A stretch of DNA of 22,986 nucleotides, taken from the NCBI GenBank assembly GCA_947176685.1, contig CAMWRL010000007.1, forward strand, positions 1 through 22,986, written 5' to 3'. Of the stretch, positions 15,168-22,983 are shown piece after piece. The notes under the pieces were generated by a model. The model had not been told where the DNA came from. It did not search any database and saw only the letters and a program-made list of their open reading frames with translations. Made by a program: the position numbers and the translations under genes. How positions within the stretch are numbered: position 1 is the first letter of the stretch; each line of letters begins with the position of its first letter. The stretch comes from an uncultured Ruminococcus sp. (GTDB taxonomy: Bacteria; Bacillota; Clostridia; Oscillospirales; Ruminococcaceae).

Positions 15168-16718
15168 ATGAAAAAAATAGCAGCTTTAATTTTAGCATTG
15201 AGTCTGGTGTGCTGTTCGTGCGGACAGGACAATCCGGCAGATGACATTACAGAAAATACTACCGAAGCAGTCACCGAAACAGTGACAGATGAAGTTTTTG
15301 ATTTTGTCGGAAAGTGGCAGGGCGTTAAAATCATAGAGGACGGCGAAGAATTGTATATATATGATGATATTCCGATATATGCGTGTTATCAGATTGAACT
15401 TTGTGAAGACGGTTCTGTAAAATTGGGCGAAACTACCGCTGAAATTGCTGACCACGAAAATTCGTGGAGATGGAATCGCACATCAAAAAGTACAGAAATT
15501 GAGTTTTTTGACAGCGAAGATGATTACGATATATCTACATTGACCCTTGACGGCGGCTATCTTGTATATTATGAAGATTCGGACGATATACTTTATATGG
15601 AAAAAGTTGACGAATTTACGCCGTACCAGCCCATAGAAGAAACTACCGAAAAAGTTACTCACGAATATATCAGCGCAGACCCGACAGCGTTCACAGGAAA
15701 GTGGGAAGCCCGAAAACTCACGGTTAGAAAAGACAAATTGTATCTTATGAGCGAGACGCTTATGGAAGTATGTCAGCTTGAAATATATGACGACTACACC
15801 GCAGTTATTTCAGGTGTTGAAATAAGCGGTTCTGAAACACCCGTAACTTATACATGGGGAATTGTCAGCGAAACTGAAATAGAACTTGTTGACGATAACG
15901 GAAATATTGTCTTCTTTACTATGGACGGCGATTACCTTGTCTGCACTGTGAACAAGATTACTGTTTCATTGGGCAGGGTGGACGAGTTCACGCCAAAAGA
16001 GTCCGAAGACATTGAAGATTCAGTTATAACGTCGTTTGTTGGAAAGTGGCAGGGCGAGTATGCGGTTGACGAAAACGGTGAAAAAATTACTGACGATGCT
16101 ATACCAATATTGTATCAGTTTGAATTTAATGAAGACGGTACTTTGTCATTCGGCGAATTTCTTGCGGAAGTATATGATAAAGGTGATTATACATGGGAAG
16201 TTGCCGATTCACATACAATAACGTTGCATTATTTTGGCAGTGAAGAAGATATAAATCTGTCTTTCAACGGTGAATATCTTGTATATTCAGACTATAAAGA
16301 CATTTATCTTGCAAGGGTTGACGAATTTACGCCGAAAAAGTCCGAAGAAATTGAAGATTCATCTATAACGCCGTTTGTCGGAAAGTGGCAGAGCAGTAAG
16401 CTTATTATAAACGAAGATAAACATTATCTTTCAGAAATGCCTGTTTCAGAAATATGTCACATTGAAATAAATGACGACTATACGGCAGTTATTTCGGGAA
16501 AGGAAATAACCGGCTCTGAAAATCCCGTGAAATATAAATGTAATGATGTCAGCGAAAACAAAATCAGTCTTGTTGACGAAGACGGAAATACTGTTTTACT
16601 TGACTATGCGGAGGAATGTTTTCTGTATATGGGTGATGATATTACGGTTATTCTTAAAAGCGTTGACGAATTTACAGTAATTGACCCCGATTTCCACAGG
16701 TGCAGAAAAATCAATTAA
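15168..16718 (+). CDS. Secreted lipoprotein with four GxW (lipocalin-like) domains, 516 aa
   Basis: The ATG at 15168 has GAAAGGAG five bases ahead. The signal peptide MKKIAALILALSLVCCSCG probably ends at a lipidated cysteine (Cys18; Cys15 and Cys16 are alternatives, so the lipobox is unorthodox). A Thr/Glu-rich spacer leads to four domains of about 100 residues at 46-152, 175-276, 290-389 and 403-503. Each opens with F(V/T)GKW and closes with VDEFT. Domains 1 and 3 resemble each other (IPIxYQ, EDGxxxxGE), as do 2 and 4 (DDYTAVISG, EIxGSExPVxY), giving an A-B-A-B order. The G-x-W opening and predicted strands recall lipocalins. The role is unknown; extracytoplasmic binding of a small ligand or peptide is plausible. 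The protein is strongly acidic. Confidence 0.75.
   Translation: MKKIAALILALSLVCCSCGQDNPADDITENTTEAVTETVTDEVFDFVGKWQGVKIIEDGEELYIYDDIPIYACYQIELCEDGSVKLGETTAEIADHENSWRWNRTSKSTEIEFFDSEDDYDISTLTLDGGYLVYYEDSDDILYMEKVDEFTPYQPIEETTEKVTHEYISADPTAFTGKWEARKLTVRKDKLYLMSETLMEVCQLEIYDDYTAVISGVEISGSETPVTYTWGIVSETEIELVDDNGNIVFFTMDGDYLVCTVNKITVSLGRVDEFTPKESEDIEDSVITSFVGKWQGEYAVDENGEKITDDAIPILYQFEFNEDGTLSFGEFLAEVYDKGDYTWEVADSHTITLHYFGSEEDINLSFNGEYLVYSDYKDIYLARVDEFTPKKSEEIEDSSITPFVGKWQSSKLIINEDKHYLSEMPVSEICHIEINDDYTAVISGKEITGSENPVKYKCNDVSENKISLVDEDGNTVLLDYAEECFLYMGDDITVILKSVDEFTVIDPDFHRCRKIN
15303..16676 (+). repeat. Intragenic A-B domain duplication
   Basis: The A-B pair at 15303-15995 is repeated as a second pair at 16035-16676. 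The junctions are close at DNA level: the segments around 15981-16050 and 16317-16400 both encode VDEFTPK, then SE, IEDS, and GKWQ, with only scattered, mostly third-position differences. Confidence 0.7.
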
Positions 16719-16726
16719 ACAGTTTA

Positions 16727-16738
16727 CGGTATATACCG
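16727..16738. repeat. 12-base palindrome between lipoprotein genes
   Basis: CGGTATATACCG is a perfect palindrome nine bases after the stop of the four-domain gene, in a 52-base gap. It has no T-run, so it is not a terminator. It may be a regulator site or chance. I see no convincing separate promoter for the next gene here. Confidence 0.25.
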
Positions 16739-16770
16739 ATACTATAAATAATCAAAGGAGAAAACAAATT

Positions 16771-17496
16771 ATGAAAAAATTACTTGCACTTTTAATGGCT
16801 TGCGCAACTATTACATGCGCATTTGCATCATGCGGAAAAACTGATAAGAACGGCAGCGTTTCAGATGAATCGTCTGTTTCCGAAGCTTCAACAGAAGCAG
16901 ATGCAGAGGCAGAAACCACTGCCGAAGAAGAAACAACAGAAGAAGAAACAACCGAAGCTGAAACAGAATCCGATAAAACAGAAGCTTCCGAAGATGAGGA
17001 AGACGAGACTTCAGCTCCGGAAAAGACAACTCATGAATATATTGAAGATGCTGACAAAACGCCTTTTCTTGGCAAGTGGGAGTGCGAAAAACTTGTTGTT
17101 GACGGTCAGGAAATGACAGACCTTATGGGTTTGCCGCTTTATGCAGTTTTCCAGCTTGAAGTCAAGGAAGACGGTACTGCTGTTATGGCAGAAACTATGG
17201 CAGAACTCAGCGACTCCGAAGAAGCTGTAACTTATACATGGGGCATTGTAAGCGATAATGAAATGGAAATCGTTGACCCTGACGACAATGTTATGCTTTT
17301 TGTACTCAAAGACGATTACCTTGTAGGTACAGAAGAAGGCTATGATGAACAGCTTTATCTTGCTAAGGTTGATGAGTTCACACCTTTTGACCTTGAAGCT
17401 TTCATGAATGACTTCACTCTGGAAGGTATGGAAGAATCCACAGACTCAACGGACAGCGAATCCGAAACAGAAGCCGAAACTACTACGGCTGAATAA
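16771..17496 (+). CDS. Secreted lipoprotein with one GxW domain and acidic linker, 241 aa
   Basis: The ATG at 16771 follows AAAGGAG by ten bases. The lipoprotein signal MKKLLALLMACATITCAFAS ends at Cys21. Residues 22-88 form a low-complexity linker of Glu, Thr, Ala and Ser (repeated ETTEEE-type runs). One GxW domain follows at 99-205 (FLGKWECEKLVVDGQEM, LPLYAVFQ, EDGTAVMAE, VTYTWGIVSDNEMEIVD, LAKVDEFTPFD). The C-terminus is again acidic. The domain combines features of types A and B of the four-domain neighbour and is closest to the next gene. The linker looks like a spacer that carries the domain away from the membrane through the wall. The ligand is unknown. Confidence 0.75.
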   Translation: MKKLLALLMACATITCAFASCGKTDKNGSVSDESSVSEASTEADAEAETTAEEETTEEETTEAETESDKTEASEDEEDETSAPEKTTHEYIEDADKTPFLGKWECEKLVVDGQEMTDLMGLPLYAVFQLEVKEDGTAVMAETMAELSDSEEAVTYTWGIVSDNEMEIVDPDDNVMLFVLKDDYLVGTEEGYDEQLYLAKVDEFTPFDLEAFMNDFTLEGMEESTDSTDSESETEAETTTAE

Positions 17497-17508
17497 TCGA
17501 AAAGATTT

Positions 17509-18174
17509 ATGAAGAAATTACTTGTAATTTTAGCGGCTTGTGCAGCTATGACTTTTGCGTTTTCGTCATGCGGTGACGAAAAAAAAGAAAGTTCAGTGAA
17601 TGATGTTTCAGTTTCCGAAGAAACTGCTGACGAATCCGCTGCGGAAGATGTAACAGAATCCGTGTCCGCTGACGAAGCAGGCACGGCAGAGCCGGAAACG
17701 CATTCATATCTTGAAAACGCTGACAAAACGCCGTTTATCGGTAAATGGGAATGCAGTAAGCTTGTTGCCGACGGTGAGGAACTGACTGAATTGGGTGGAC
17801 TTCCGATATATGCTGTATTCCAGTATGGCGTGAATGAAAACGGTACGGTGGAACTTCCGGAATCGCTTATGGAGATTTCAGACCCCGAAGACCCCGTGAC
17901 TTATACGTGGGGAGTTATAAGCGATAACGAAATCGAAATATTAAGTTCAAGCGGTGTTTCAATAATTTACGCACTGGAAAACGGACAGCTTGTCAATATT
18001 GACAATGGAGAGGAAATTTACCTTAATAAGGTTGACGAGTTCAAGTACTTTGACTTCAAGGGATATTATGACAAGCTTATGGCTGAAAATGATGAACAAT
18101 ATTTTCTTACTCCTGTTGTGACGGACGCAAACGGTGAAGTAGTCGGAACAGGTGAACCTATTCTGGTTGAATAA
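17509..18174 (+). CDS. Secreted lipoprotein with one GxW domain, 221 aa
   Basis: The ATG at 17509 comes 12 bases after the previous stop. Only a weak GAAAAG is visible as a ribosome site, so translation may depend on the gene before it. The signal MKKLLVILAACAAMTFAFSS ends at Cys21, then a Ser/Glu/Ala linker runs to about residue 65. A GxW domain follows at 76-178 (FIGKWECSKLVADGEEL, LPIYAVFQ, VTYTWGVISDNEIEIL, YLNKVDEF). The C-terminal 40 residues (DKLMAENDEQYFLTPVVTDA) have no counterpart in the two paralogues. It is the last gene of the array, five bases before the terminator stem region. It most likely arose by tandem duplication with its neighbour. Confidence 0.75.
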   Translation: MKKLLVILAACAAMTFAFSSCGDEKKESSVNDVSVSEETADESAAEDVTESVSADEAGTAEPETHSYLENADKTPFIGKWECSKLVADGEELTELGGLPIYAVFQYGVNENGTVELPESLMEISDPEDPVTYTWGVISDNEIEILSSSGVSIIYALENGQLVNIDNGEEIYLNKVDEFKYFDFKGYYDKLMAENDEQYFLTPVVTDANGEVVGTGEPILVE

Positions 18175-18215
18175 CAAAAAAGACGGACTTTTGAATCAAG
18201 TCCGTCTTTTTTTTT
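18175..18215. terminator. Bidirectional terminator between convergent operons
   Basis: AGACGGACTT (18181-18190) and AAGTCCGTCT (18198-18207) pair perfectly around a 7-base loop. An A-run lies to the left and a T-run to the right, so it works for the lipoprotein array on plus and the M23 gene on minus. The minus gene's stop codon at 18214-18216 touches the T-run. Confidence 0.92.
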
Positions 18216-19929
18216 AGTATTCAAGAATGTCCGGAAACATTTCAGAAAATTTATTATCCTGTTTCTGGGTGTTTTCGGCGGTTTCAACTGTATTGAGATA
18301 TGAGGCAGGGTCATAACATATGCCCATATTGCGGACTTCAAAATGGCAGTGAGGACCTGTTGAATCACCTGTAGAACCTACTTCACCTATAAGCTGTCCG
18401 CAGGCAACAACCTGATTCTCGTTGACAAGAACCGCACTCATATGTGCATAAACAGTCTGATGTCCGTCAAGGTGGTCAATCATTACAACATAACCATATC
18501 CGCCCGGATTCCATCCGGCAGAAACTACTACACCAGTACCGGCAGCATAGATTTCCGTACCCATATCGGCGGCAATATCAAGTCCGCAATGATTACGGTC
18601 GCTTATAAAAGTATCGCTTATCCAGCCGCCGTTGACAGGCCAGCTGAACTCTCCTGTACCGGTAAGAAGTACATTCGGGTCGTCGGGTTTTGCCGCAAAA
18701 GTTCCTATGCCTATCTGCTCGACAACGGGTTGTTTTGTAATTTTACTGCTGAGTACTTTTCTTGAATGTTCAATGCCGTTCACGTAGGTGACTTCAACTT
18801 TGCTGACTTTTTCGCCCATTTCGCCCTTTACAAGACGGGCTTTTTTGCCTATGCTCAGACTGCTTGTTTCTGTTTCGATAGTTTCATAATCAAGAAAATC
18901 AGTCACATTGATTTCACGTATGTACTGTATCGGCAGAAAGCTTTCCTTTTCCACAACGTTTATCATCTGACCAGCCCGACAAGTACCGTTCAAATCGGGG
19001 TTCAGCAAGTCAAATGACTCCAGAGCCATGTTGTATTTCTGGCATATGACTGCCGGAGAGTCTCCGTTCTGCGCAATATATATGCTTTTGTGGGCTTTGG
19101 AAGAAGTCATCATATCAATAGTGTCTTTTTCGGTCATAACGCTTTCGGCAAGATAAATGCCCTTATGATATTCAATTTTATTCTGGTAGGAGACTTCTTT
19201 TACATTACCGCTGACGTTATATGAAAGCAGTTTTTTATCCAGAGCGTCCTTAACAGATGACGGGTCTTTTACTGCGCCTATAAATTCGTCATCTATGTAT
19301 ATTCCGTAAGCCTCCGTAAGCTCCTTGTCCGAAGCTGAAAGGATATTATTTGCAAGTTGTGTATAAGTCACAATTCTGTCGCTGTCCGAAATAATCCGCA
19401 GTGAAAGATTTGCCGGAATATTAAAATTCTCGTCTGCATCTGAATTTATAATACGTTTGCGGACTTCCTTTACAGCTAAGTCAAATTCGTTTTCTGAGTG
19501 GATTATTCCTATTTCCTTGCCATTATATTCAACGCTTATTCCGTATTCAAGTCCCGAACCATATTTCACTATGCAGACCAGAAAAACTACAGAAATTACA
19601 GGCATTATGTAGTTGAAAGCCGTATAGAAAACGCCGTCCTCACCGAAAAGAAACGAAAATGCAAATTTTATTACCGCCTTTTTCTTTTCGGACGAATTTT
19701 CGGATTTGGCTTTTTTGATTTCCTGCTGTAGCTGATGGGAAGTCTGTACACGCTGCCGGAAAGATTCCGTGAAGTCTCTTAAAAGAAATCTGATACCTAT
19801 AAAAAGTGCGTACAAAAAACTCCATAAAGCCAGCCATATGAACTTCAAAGTCCTGATAACACCTGAAAAGAATGTTCTGAATATTCCGGCGGTAATGAAG
19901 CCTATTTCGTACAGAAAATTATTATTCAT
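18214..19929 (-). CDS. Membrane-anchored M23 metallopeptidase with LysM and G5 domains, 571 aa
   Basis: A peptidoglycan endopeptidase of the lysostaphin/LytM type. The N-terminal 125 residues hold hydrophobic segments at about 10-50 and a membrane helix at 104-121, followed by an extracellular region. A LysM-like wall-binding unit lies at about 283-326 (IAQNGDSPAVICQKYN, FDLLNPDL) and a G5 domain at about 350-410. The M23 domain spans about 430-545 with HCGLD (His447, Asp451), VYAHMS (His496) and HCHFE (His529), so the zinc and catalytic residues are complete. The start at 19929 overlaps the luxS stop as ATGA, with GGAAAAG ahead as a modest ribosome site; a GTG eight codons earlier is less likely. 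It is the last gene of the leftward operon. Confidence 0.9.
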   Translation of the reverse strand: MNNNFLYEIGFITAGIFRTFFSGVIRTLKFIWLALWSFLYALFIGIRFLLRDFTESFRQRVQTSHQLQQEIKKAKSENSSEKKKAVIKFAFSFLFGEDGVFYTAFNYIMPVISVVFLVCIVKYGSGLEYGISVEYNGKEIGIIHSENEFDLAVKEVRKRIINSDADENFNIPANLSLRIISDSDRIVTYTQLANNILSASDKELTEAYGIYIDDEFIGAVKDPSSVKDALDKKLLSYNVSGNVKEVSYQNKIEYHKGIYLAESVMTEKDTIDMMTSSKAHKSIYIAQNGDSPAVICQKYNMALESFDLLNPDLNGTCRAGQMINVVEKESFLPIQYIREINVTDFLDYETIETETSSLSIGKKARLVKGEMGEKVSKVEVTYVNGIEHSRKVLSSKITKQPVVEQIGIGTFAAKPDDPNVLLTGTGEFSWPVNGGWISDTFISDRNHCGLDIAADMGTEIYAAGTGVVVSAGWNPGGYGYVVMIDHLDGHQTVYAHMSAVLVNENQVVACGQLIGEVGSTGDSTGPHCHFEVRNMGICYDPASYLNTVETAENTQKQDNKFSEMFPDILEY

Positions 19930-20405
19930 ATTATTTCTTTTCCGTAGTGCCACGAATAGTCAAGCATTTCAACAGTATAATCATTAAGTTTTTCCAGTAA
20001 AGGCAGAACGTCTTTTTTAGCTGATTCGAGGTCGTGTTCAAGGTAGTTTCCGCATTCGACAGCAGAACAGCCCATTATTTCACCTTCAAAGTCTGCAATG
20101 TACCTGTATGCGTCACGGACGAGCTTTATAGCATTTTCGTGGGACAGTCCCCTTGTAAGAAGATAGAATCCAGTCCGACAGCCCATAGGACCAACGTAGA
20201 CTATATTTTTGCCGAACTTTGAATTTCTTGCATAGGTTGCAAAAATGTGTTCGATAGTGTGCAGTGAGGGATTTGAAATATAAGTACCGCCGTTTGGACG
20301 TACCATTCTTACGTCATAAGTGACAATATCATCATCAATTCTTGATATGTACATGCCAACACCGAATTTTGTGTGATCTACCTGAAAACTTGCTATTTTT
20401 TCCAT
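19926..20405 (-). CDS. luxS: S-ribosylhomocysteine lyase (LuxS)
   Basis: LuxS splits S-ribosylhomocysteine into homocysteine and DPD, the precursor of autoinducer-2, in the activated methyl cycle. The 159-residue protein has the zinc motif HTIEH (His49, His53) with catalytic Glu52, GPMGCRTGFY with Cys76, and ECGNYLEHDL with the third zinc ligand Cys118. The length and motifs are typical. The start at 20405 shares the base of the rluA stop (TAATG). The end overlaps the M23 peptidase by ATGA. The pfs/mtnN nucleosidase that makes the substrate is not in this window. Confidence 0.97.
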   Translation of the reverse strand: MEKIASFQVDHTKFGVGMYISRIDDDIVTYDVRMVRPNGGTYISNPSLHTIEHIFATYARNSKFGKNIVYVGPMGCRTGFYLLTRGLSHENAIKLVRDAYRYIADFEGEIMGCSAVECGNYLEHDLESAKKDVLPLLEKLNDYTVEMLDYSWHYGKEII

Positions 20406-21256
20406 TATAATTCTCCGTTCATTAAGTTTTTTATATCATCGGGAAGTCCCGATTTTACTGTAATAATCTTGTCGGTGAGAGGTTCAGCGAATGTCATAAC
20501 ACCGCAGTGAAGAGCCTGTCTGGAAATATCCTCACGAGTACCTCCGTAGAGGTCATCACCGGCAAGAGGGTGTCCGATATGCGAAAAATGCACTCTTATC
20601 TGGTGAGTACGTCCGGTTTCAAGGCGTATTTCAAGCAGGGAGTATTTTTCGTTGTGGGCGATTCTGCGATAATGCGTAATGGAGTGTTGACCGTCCTCAC
20701 GTACACATCGGACTATTATTGATTCACGCTCACGGGCAATGGGAGCATTTATAGTTCCGTATTCGTCCGTAACTCCGTGTACTGCCGCAAAGTATGTCTT
20801 TTCGCACGAGCTTTGCAGGAGATTTGCAGAAAAGGCGTTTTTTGCGACAACGACAAGTCCGGAAGTGTCTTTGTCAAGGCGATTGACAGGTCTGAAAGTC
20901 ATTTTAGGATACAGTGCCGAAAAGAAGTTGCCCAAAGTATCGCCTTGATGTTTTATGGACGGGTGTACGGGTATACCGCCGGACTTGTCGAAAATTACAA
21001 GGTTATCGTTTTCAAACGCTATCGGGACATTCAGTACCGGATTAGGTTCAAGAAAACTGCTGTCTTCAATTTTCAGTACGATTATATCGCCTTTATAAAC
21101 CGTGTCAATACTGCGGACAGTTTTTCCGTTACAGGTTATGCCCAAAGCCTGACGCTTCAGTTTTGTCAGCAAACGCCGTGAAACGCCTTTTCCTGTAAGG
21201 AATTTTTGCAGTACTACCGGACTTGCTGAATCTACAGTTAATTTTAATTCTTTCAG
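20405..21256 (-). CDS. RluA-family pseudouridine synthase with apparent CTG start
   Basis: It isomerises uridine to pseudouridine in structured RNA (rRNA or tRNA). The core has VNRLDKDTSGL with the catalytic Asp128, then KTYFAAVHG, LLEIRLETGRTHQIRVHFSH and GHPLAGDDLYGG. The first plain start in frame, TTG at 21172, would cut into the N-terminal S4-like RNA-binding region. That region is clearly encoded further upstream (KELKLTVDSASPVVLQKFL and GKGVSRRLLTKLKRQALGI). No ATG, GTG or TTG exists between the in-frame stop at about 21272 and this region. CTG at 21256, nine bases after AAGGGAGG, is the only fitting start. The full protein would be 283 residues, normal for RluA/RluD. A one-base deletion that removed an ATG explains this best. 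Which uridine it modifies is not readable. Confidence 0.85.
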   Translation of the reverse strand: MKELKLTVDSASPVVLQKFLTGKGVSRRLLTKLKRQALGITCNGKTVRSIDTVYKGDIIVLKIEDSSFLEPNPVLNVPIAFENDNLVIFDKSGGIPVHPSIKHQGDTLGNFFSALYPKMTFRPVNRLDKDTSGLVVVAKNAFSANLLQSSCEKTYFAAVHGVTDEYGTINAPIARERESIIVRCVREDGQHSITHYRRIAHNEKYSLLEIRLETGRTHQIRVHFSHIGHPLAGDDLYGGTREDISRQALHCGVMTFAEPLTDKIITVKSGLPDDIKNLMNGEL

Positions 21257-22007
21257 AGTAGTCGTCCTCCCTTACGTAAATGGATATACTCAATGCAAAA
21301 GCCGTCATCATTTCGGGCAGGAAACAGGGAGATGCAAGCAGTACCGGAAACGCATAAGCCGCAAACAGTCTGAACATATCAATATGTCTTCCACGCATGA
21401 ATTTAAAGGAATGGAGAATAAGTCTGAATACACTTTTCTGCGGAAAGTGCGCCATAAGAAACGGTACGGCAAAAAGCGTTATCCGGACGTTGAGCCAGAA
21501 AAACAGTAATATTATAGTAAGTACAATGGTTTGTACAACTATGAATAAATTGTCTGTATTCATAATAAAGTAGTATGATACTATTCCGGAAATTCCGGCA
21601 GGCACAAGCGCAAGCAGTCCAATAAACTTAGTCCATAGCGATACCGCAAGACTGCGCCGGAAGTTTCTGCCGTTAATTAAAACTCCGGATATAGGGGTGA
21701 AATTTTTCTGCCTGTTGTCGTAGCAGATTTCGCATAACCTGAACGCCGAAATATATATCAGCGGTGCTGTTGTGAGCCATCTAAGCACTGAACTGAAAAC
21801 CGCAATGACAACTTGCAGAGGGTTTTCACCGCTGAACAGATAAACAGGCTTGACATCGCCTAAATATAATATAAGACTGTATATAGTAGCTTCCGCAAAC
21901 CGGAAGAATATTTCCGGCAGAAACGGCAGAAGACATATAATCATAGTACTTATACGGTTGTTTTTAAGTAAAGCTTTTGAATATCTGATAAGTTCCCGCA
22001 ACTTCAT
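21129..22007 (-). CDS. Polytopic membrane protein of unknown function, probably extended by a frameshift
   Basis: The start is ATG 22007, eight bases after GGAGG. The protein has about six hydrophobic segments: around residues 20-50, 62-90, 120-150 (WTKFIGLLALVPAGISGIVS), 155-185, 185-200 and 220-240. It shows GRNFRRSLAVSLW and a SFKFMRGRHIDMFRLF stretch, reminiscent of DUF975-like small membrane proteins; this resemblance is weak. As it stands it has 292 residues. The last 41, from ERIKINCRF onward, are basic, not membrane-like, and are the out-of-frame reading of the rluA N-terminus. Restoring one base at 21255/21256 would end it after YVREDDYS at 251 residues, a tidy end. The gene lies 49 bases after the histidine phosphatase. 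Confidence 0.72.
   Translation of the reverse strand: MKLRELIRYSKALLKNNRISTMIICLLPFLPEIFFRFAEATIYSLILYLGDVKPVYLFSGENPLQVVIAVFSSVLRWLTTAPLIYISAFRLCEICYDNRQKNFTPISGVLINGRNFRRSLAVSLWTKFIGLLALVPAGISGIVSYYFIMNTDNLFIVVQTIVLTIILLFFWLNVRITLFAVPFLMAHFPQKSVFRLILHSFKFMRGRHIDMFRLFAAYAFPVLLASPCFLPEMMTAFALSISIYVREDDYSERIKINCRFSKSGSTAKIPYRKRRFTAFADKTEASGFGHNL
21254..21257 (-). other. Probable one-base deletion at the membrane protein/rluA junction
   Basis: The minus strand reads TACTCTGAAAGAA. One added A (TACTCATGAAAGAA) would give both the missing rluA ATG and a TGA stop for the upstream gene, overlapping as ATGA like other junctions in this window. Without it, the upstream gene runs 128 bases into rluA out of frame. 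Confidence 0.65.
21266..21273 (-). promoter_or_regulatory. Ribosome binding site that fixes the rluA start
   Basis: AAGGGAGG on the minus strand lies nine bases before the CTG at 21256. It lies about 90 bases before TTG 21172, which has no comparable site. Confidence 0.7.
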
Positions 22008-22056
22008 AAAATGCACCTCCGGACATATTTATTATGTTACGGAAATTCCGGAATAT

Positions 22057-22701
22057 TCAGTTTATTTCACGAAATTCTTCCGGTACTTTGTTGTAGGGAC
22101 AATAGCCCAGAATTTCAAATGCCTGAGAGTTAAGCCACATCTGTGCAGTAACGATTATGTCAAACCCCTCCCCGAATGGTGCATTGAGTACGTCCGGTGA
22201 GTATTTAGGCAGTCCGAAGCATGACAGCATATTTGAAATTATTCCGGAATGGGTTATTACTGCGCTATGGGTAATGCCTTCATTCATCATATCCATAATA
22301 ATATTGTGAAGTCCGGCATAAGTGCGTGCCGTCATTTCCTCAAGGCTTTCGCCGTTGGGGGGACGGTTGTCCTTACCGCCTTTAAGCCATTTCATGTAGT
22401 CCGGATTGTTTATAAGCTCTTCAACGCTTTTGTTTTCAAAATCCCCGAAATCAAGTTCACGCAAATCATCAACAATTGTAATATCCGTTTTCGGAAAGAG
22501 AATATCAGCTGTTTCCGTGCATCTTTTCAGCGGGGAACTGTAGACTTTATGTACAGCCGGATAATCAAATTCGTCCATTTTTGAGGCAATTTCGGCTGCT
22601 CCCTTGGAAGACAGCGGCAAATCAGTTTTACCGATATATATACCGTTTTCGTTTGCATCAGTCATTCCGTGCCGCAGAACGCTTATTCTGTAACCTTTCA
22701 T
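22057..22701 (-). CDS. Histidine phosphatase (phosphoglycerate mutase-like), 214 aa
   Basis: The phosphohistidine site LRHGMTDAN (Arg10, His11) opens the protein. YSSPLKRCTETA (Arg60), the acid motif RELDFGDFE (Glu82) and VITHSGII (His151) complete the catalytic set of the branch-1 histidine phosphatase superfamily. Within it the protein resembles CobC/GpmB-type phosphatases more than true glycolytic mutases, being about 40 residues shorter than GpmA. The substrate could be alpha-ribazole phosphate, a phosphosugar or another small phosphoester; no cobalamin genes are nearby. The ATG at 22701 has AAAGGA eight bases ahead. It heads the leftward operon with the membrane protein, rluA, luxS and the M23 gene, about 25 bases after the predicted transcription start. 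Confidence 0.88.
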   Translation of the reverse strand: MKGYRISVLRHGMTDANENGIYIGKTDLPLSSKGAAEIASKMDEFDYPAVHKVYSSPLKRCTETADILFPKTDITIVDDLRELDFGDFENKSVEELINNPDYMKWLKGGKDNRPPNGESLEEMTARTYAGLHNIIMDMMNEGITHSAVITHSGIISNMLSCFGLPKYSPDVLNAPFGEGFDIIVTAQMWLNSQAFEILGYCPYNKVPEEFREIN

Positions 22702-22731
22702 ATATTCAGTCCTTTCATGACATTTACATTA

Positions 22732-22760
22732 ATTATAATATTTTATGTATTTTTTGTCAA
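22732..22760 (-). promoter_or_regulatory. Consensus promoter of the phosphatase-rluA-luxS-M23 operon
   Basis: On the minus strand TTGACA (22755-22760) and TATAAT (22732-22737) are perfect with a 17-base spacer. Confidence 0.85.
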
Positions 22761-22954
22761 GCACAAACCTTACGTTACGAAAGTTAAAAAAATAAACTAT
22801 GTAATATTTTTTTAATCAACAATAATATTAATATGACGGGGGACAGACTTTGTGATGTACAGAATGCATAAAAAGTATATATTATTTTTTAACTTTTGGC
22901 AAATATAATGAAAAAAATGTCAAATCGACAGGAATTATTTCATATTTCACCATA

Positions 22955-22983
22955 TTTACATATTATACAAAATGTATTATAAT
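22955..22983 (+). promoter_or_regulatory. Promoter firing out of the right edge
   Basis: TTTACA (22955-22960) and TATAAT (22978-22983) are spaced by 17 bases. The gene it serves is beyond the window. The stretch 22761-22954 between the two divergent promoters is very AT-rich. I see no gene in it beyond tiny open frames (e.g. 17 codons from ATG 22855) without support. Confidence 0.65.

Noticed and set aside
16719..16770. Separate promoter for the second lipoprotein gene
   Set aside because: The only -10/-35 candidates are poor and spaced 14 bases; co-transcription with the first gene is simpler.
20777..21181. 134-codon plus-strand frame opposite rluA
   Set aside because: It is antisense to the RluA catalytic core; the protein-like signal is all on the minus strand.
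22840..22912. Tiny frame of 17 codons with a G-rich stretch ahead
   Set aside because: The spacing from GGGGGA is too long, the peptide has no features and it could be chance in AT-rich DNA.
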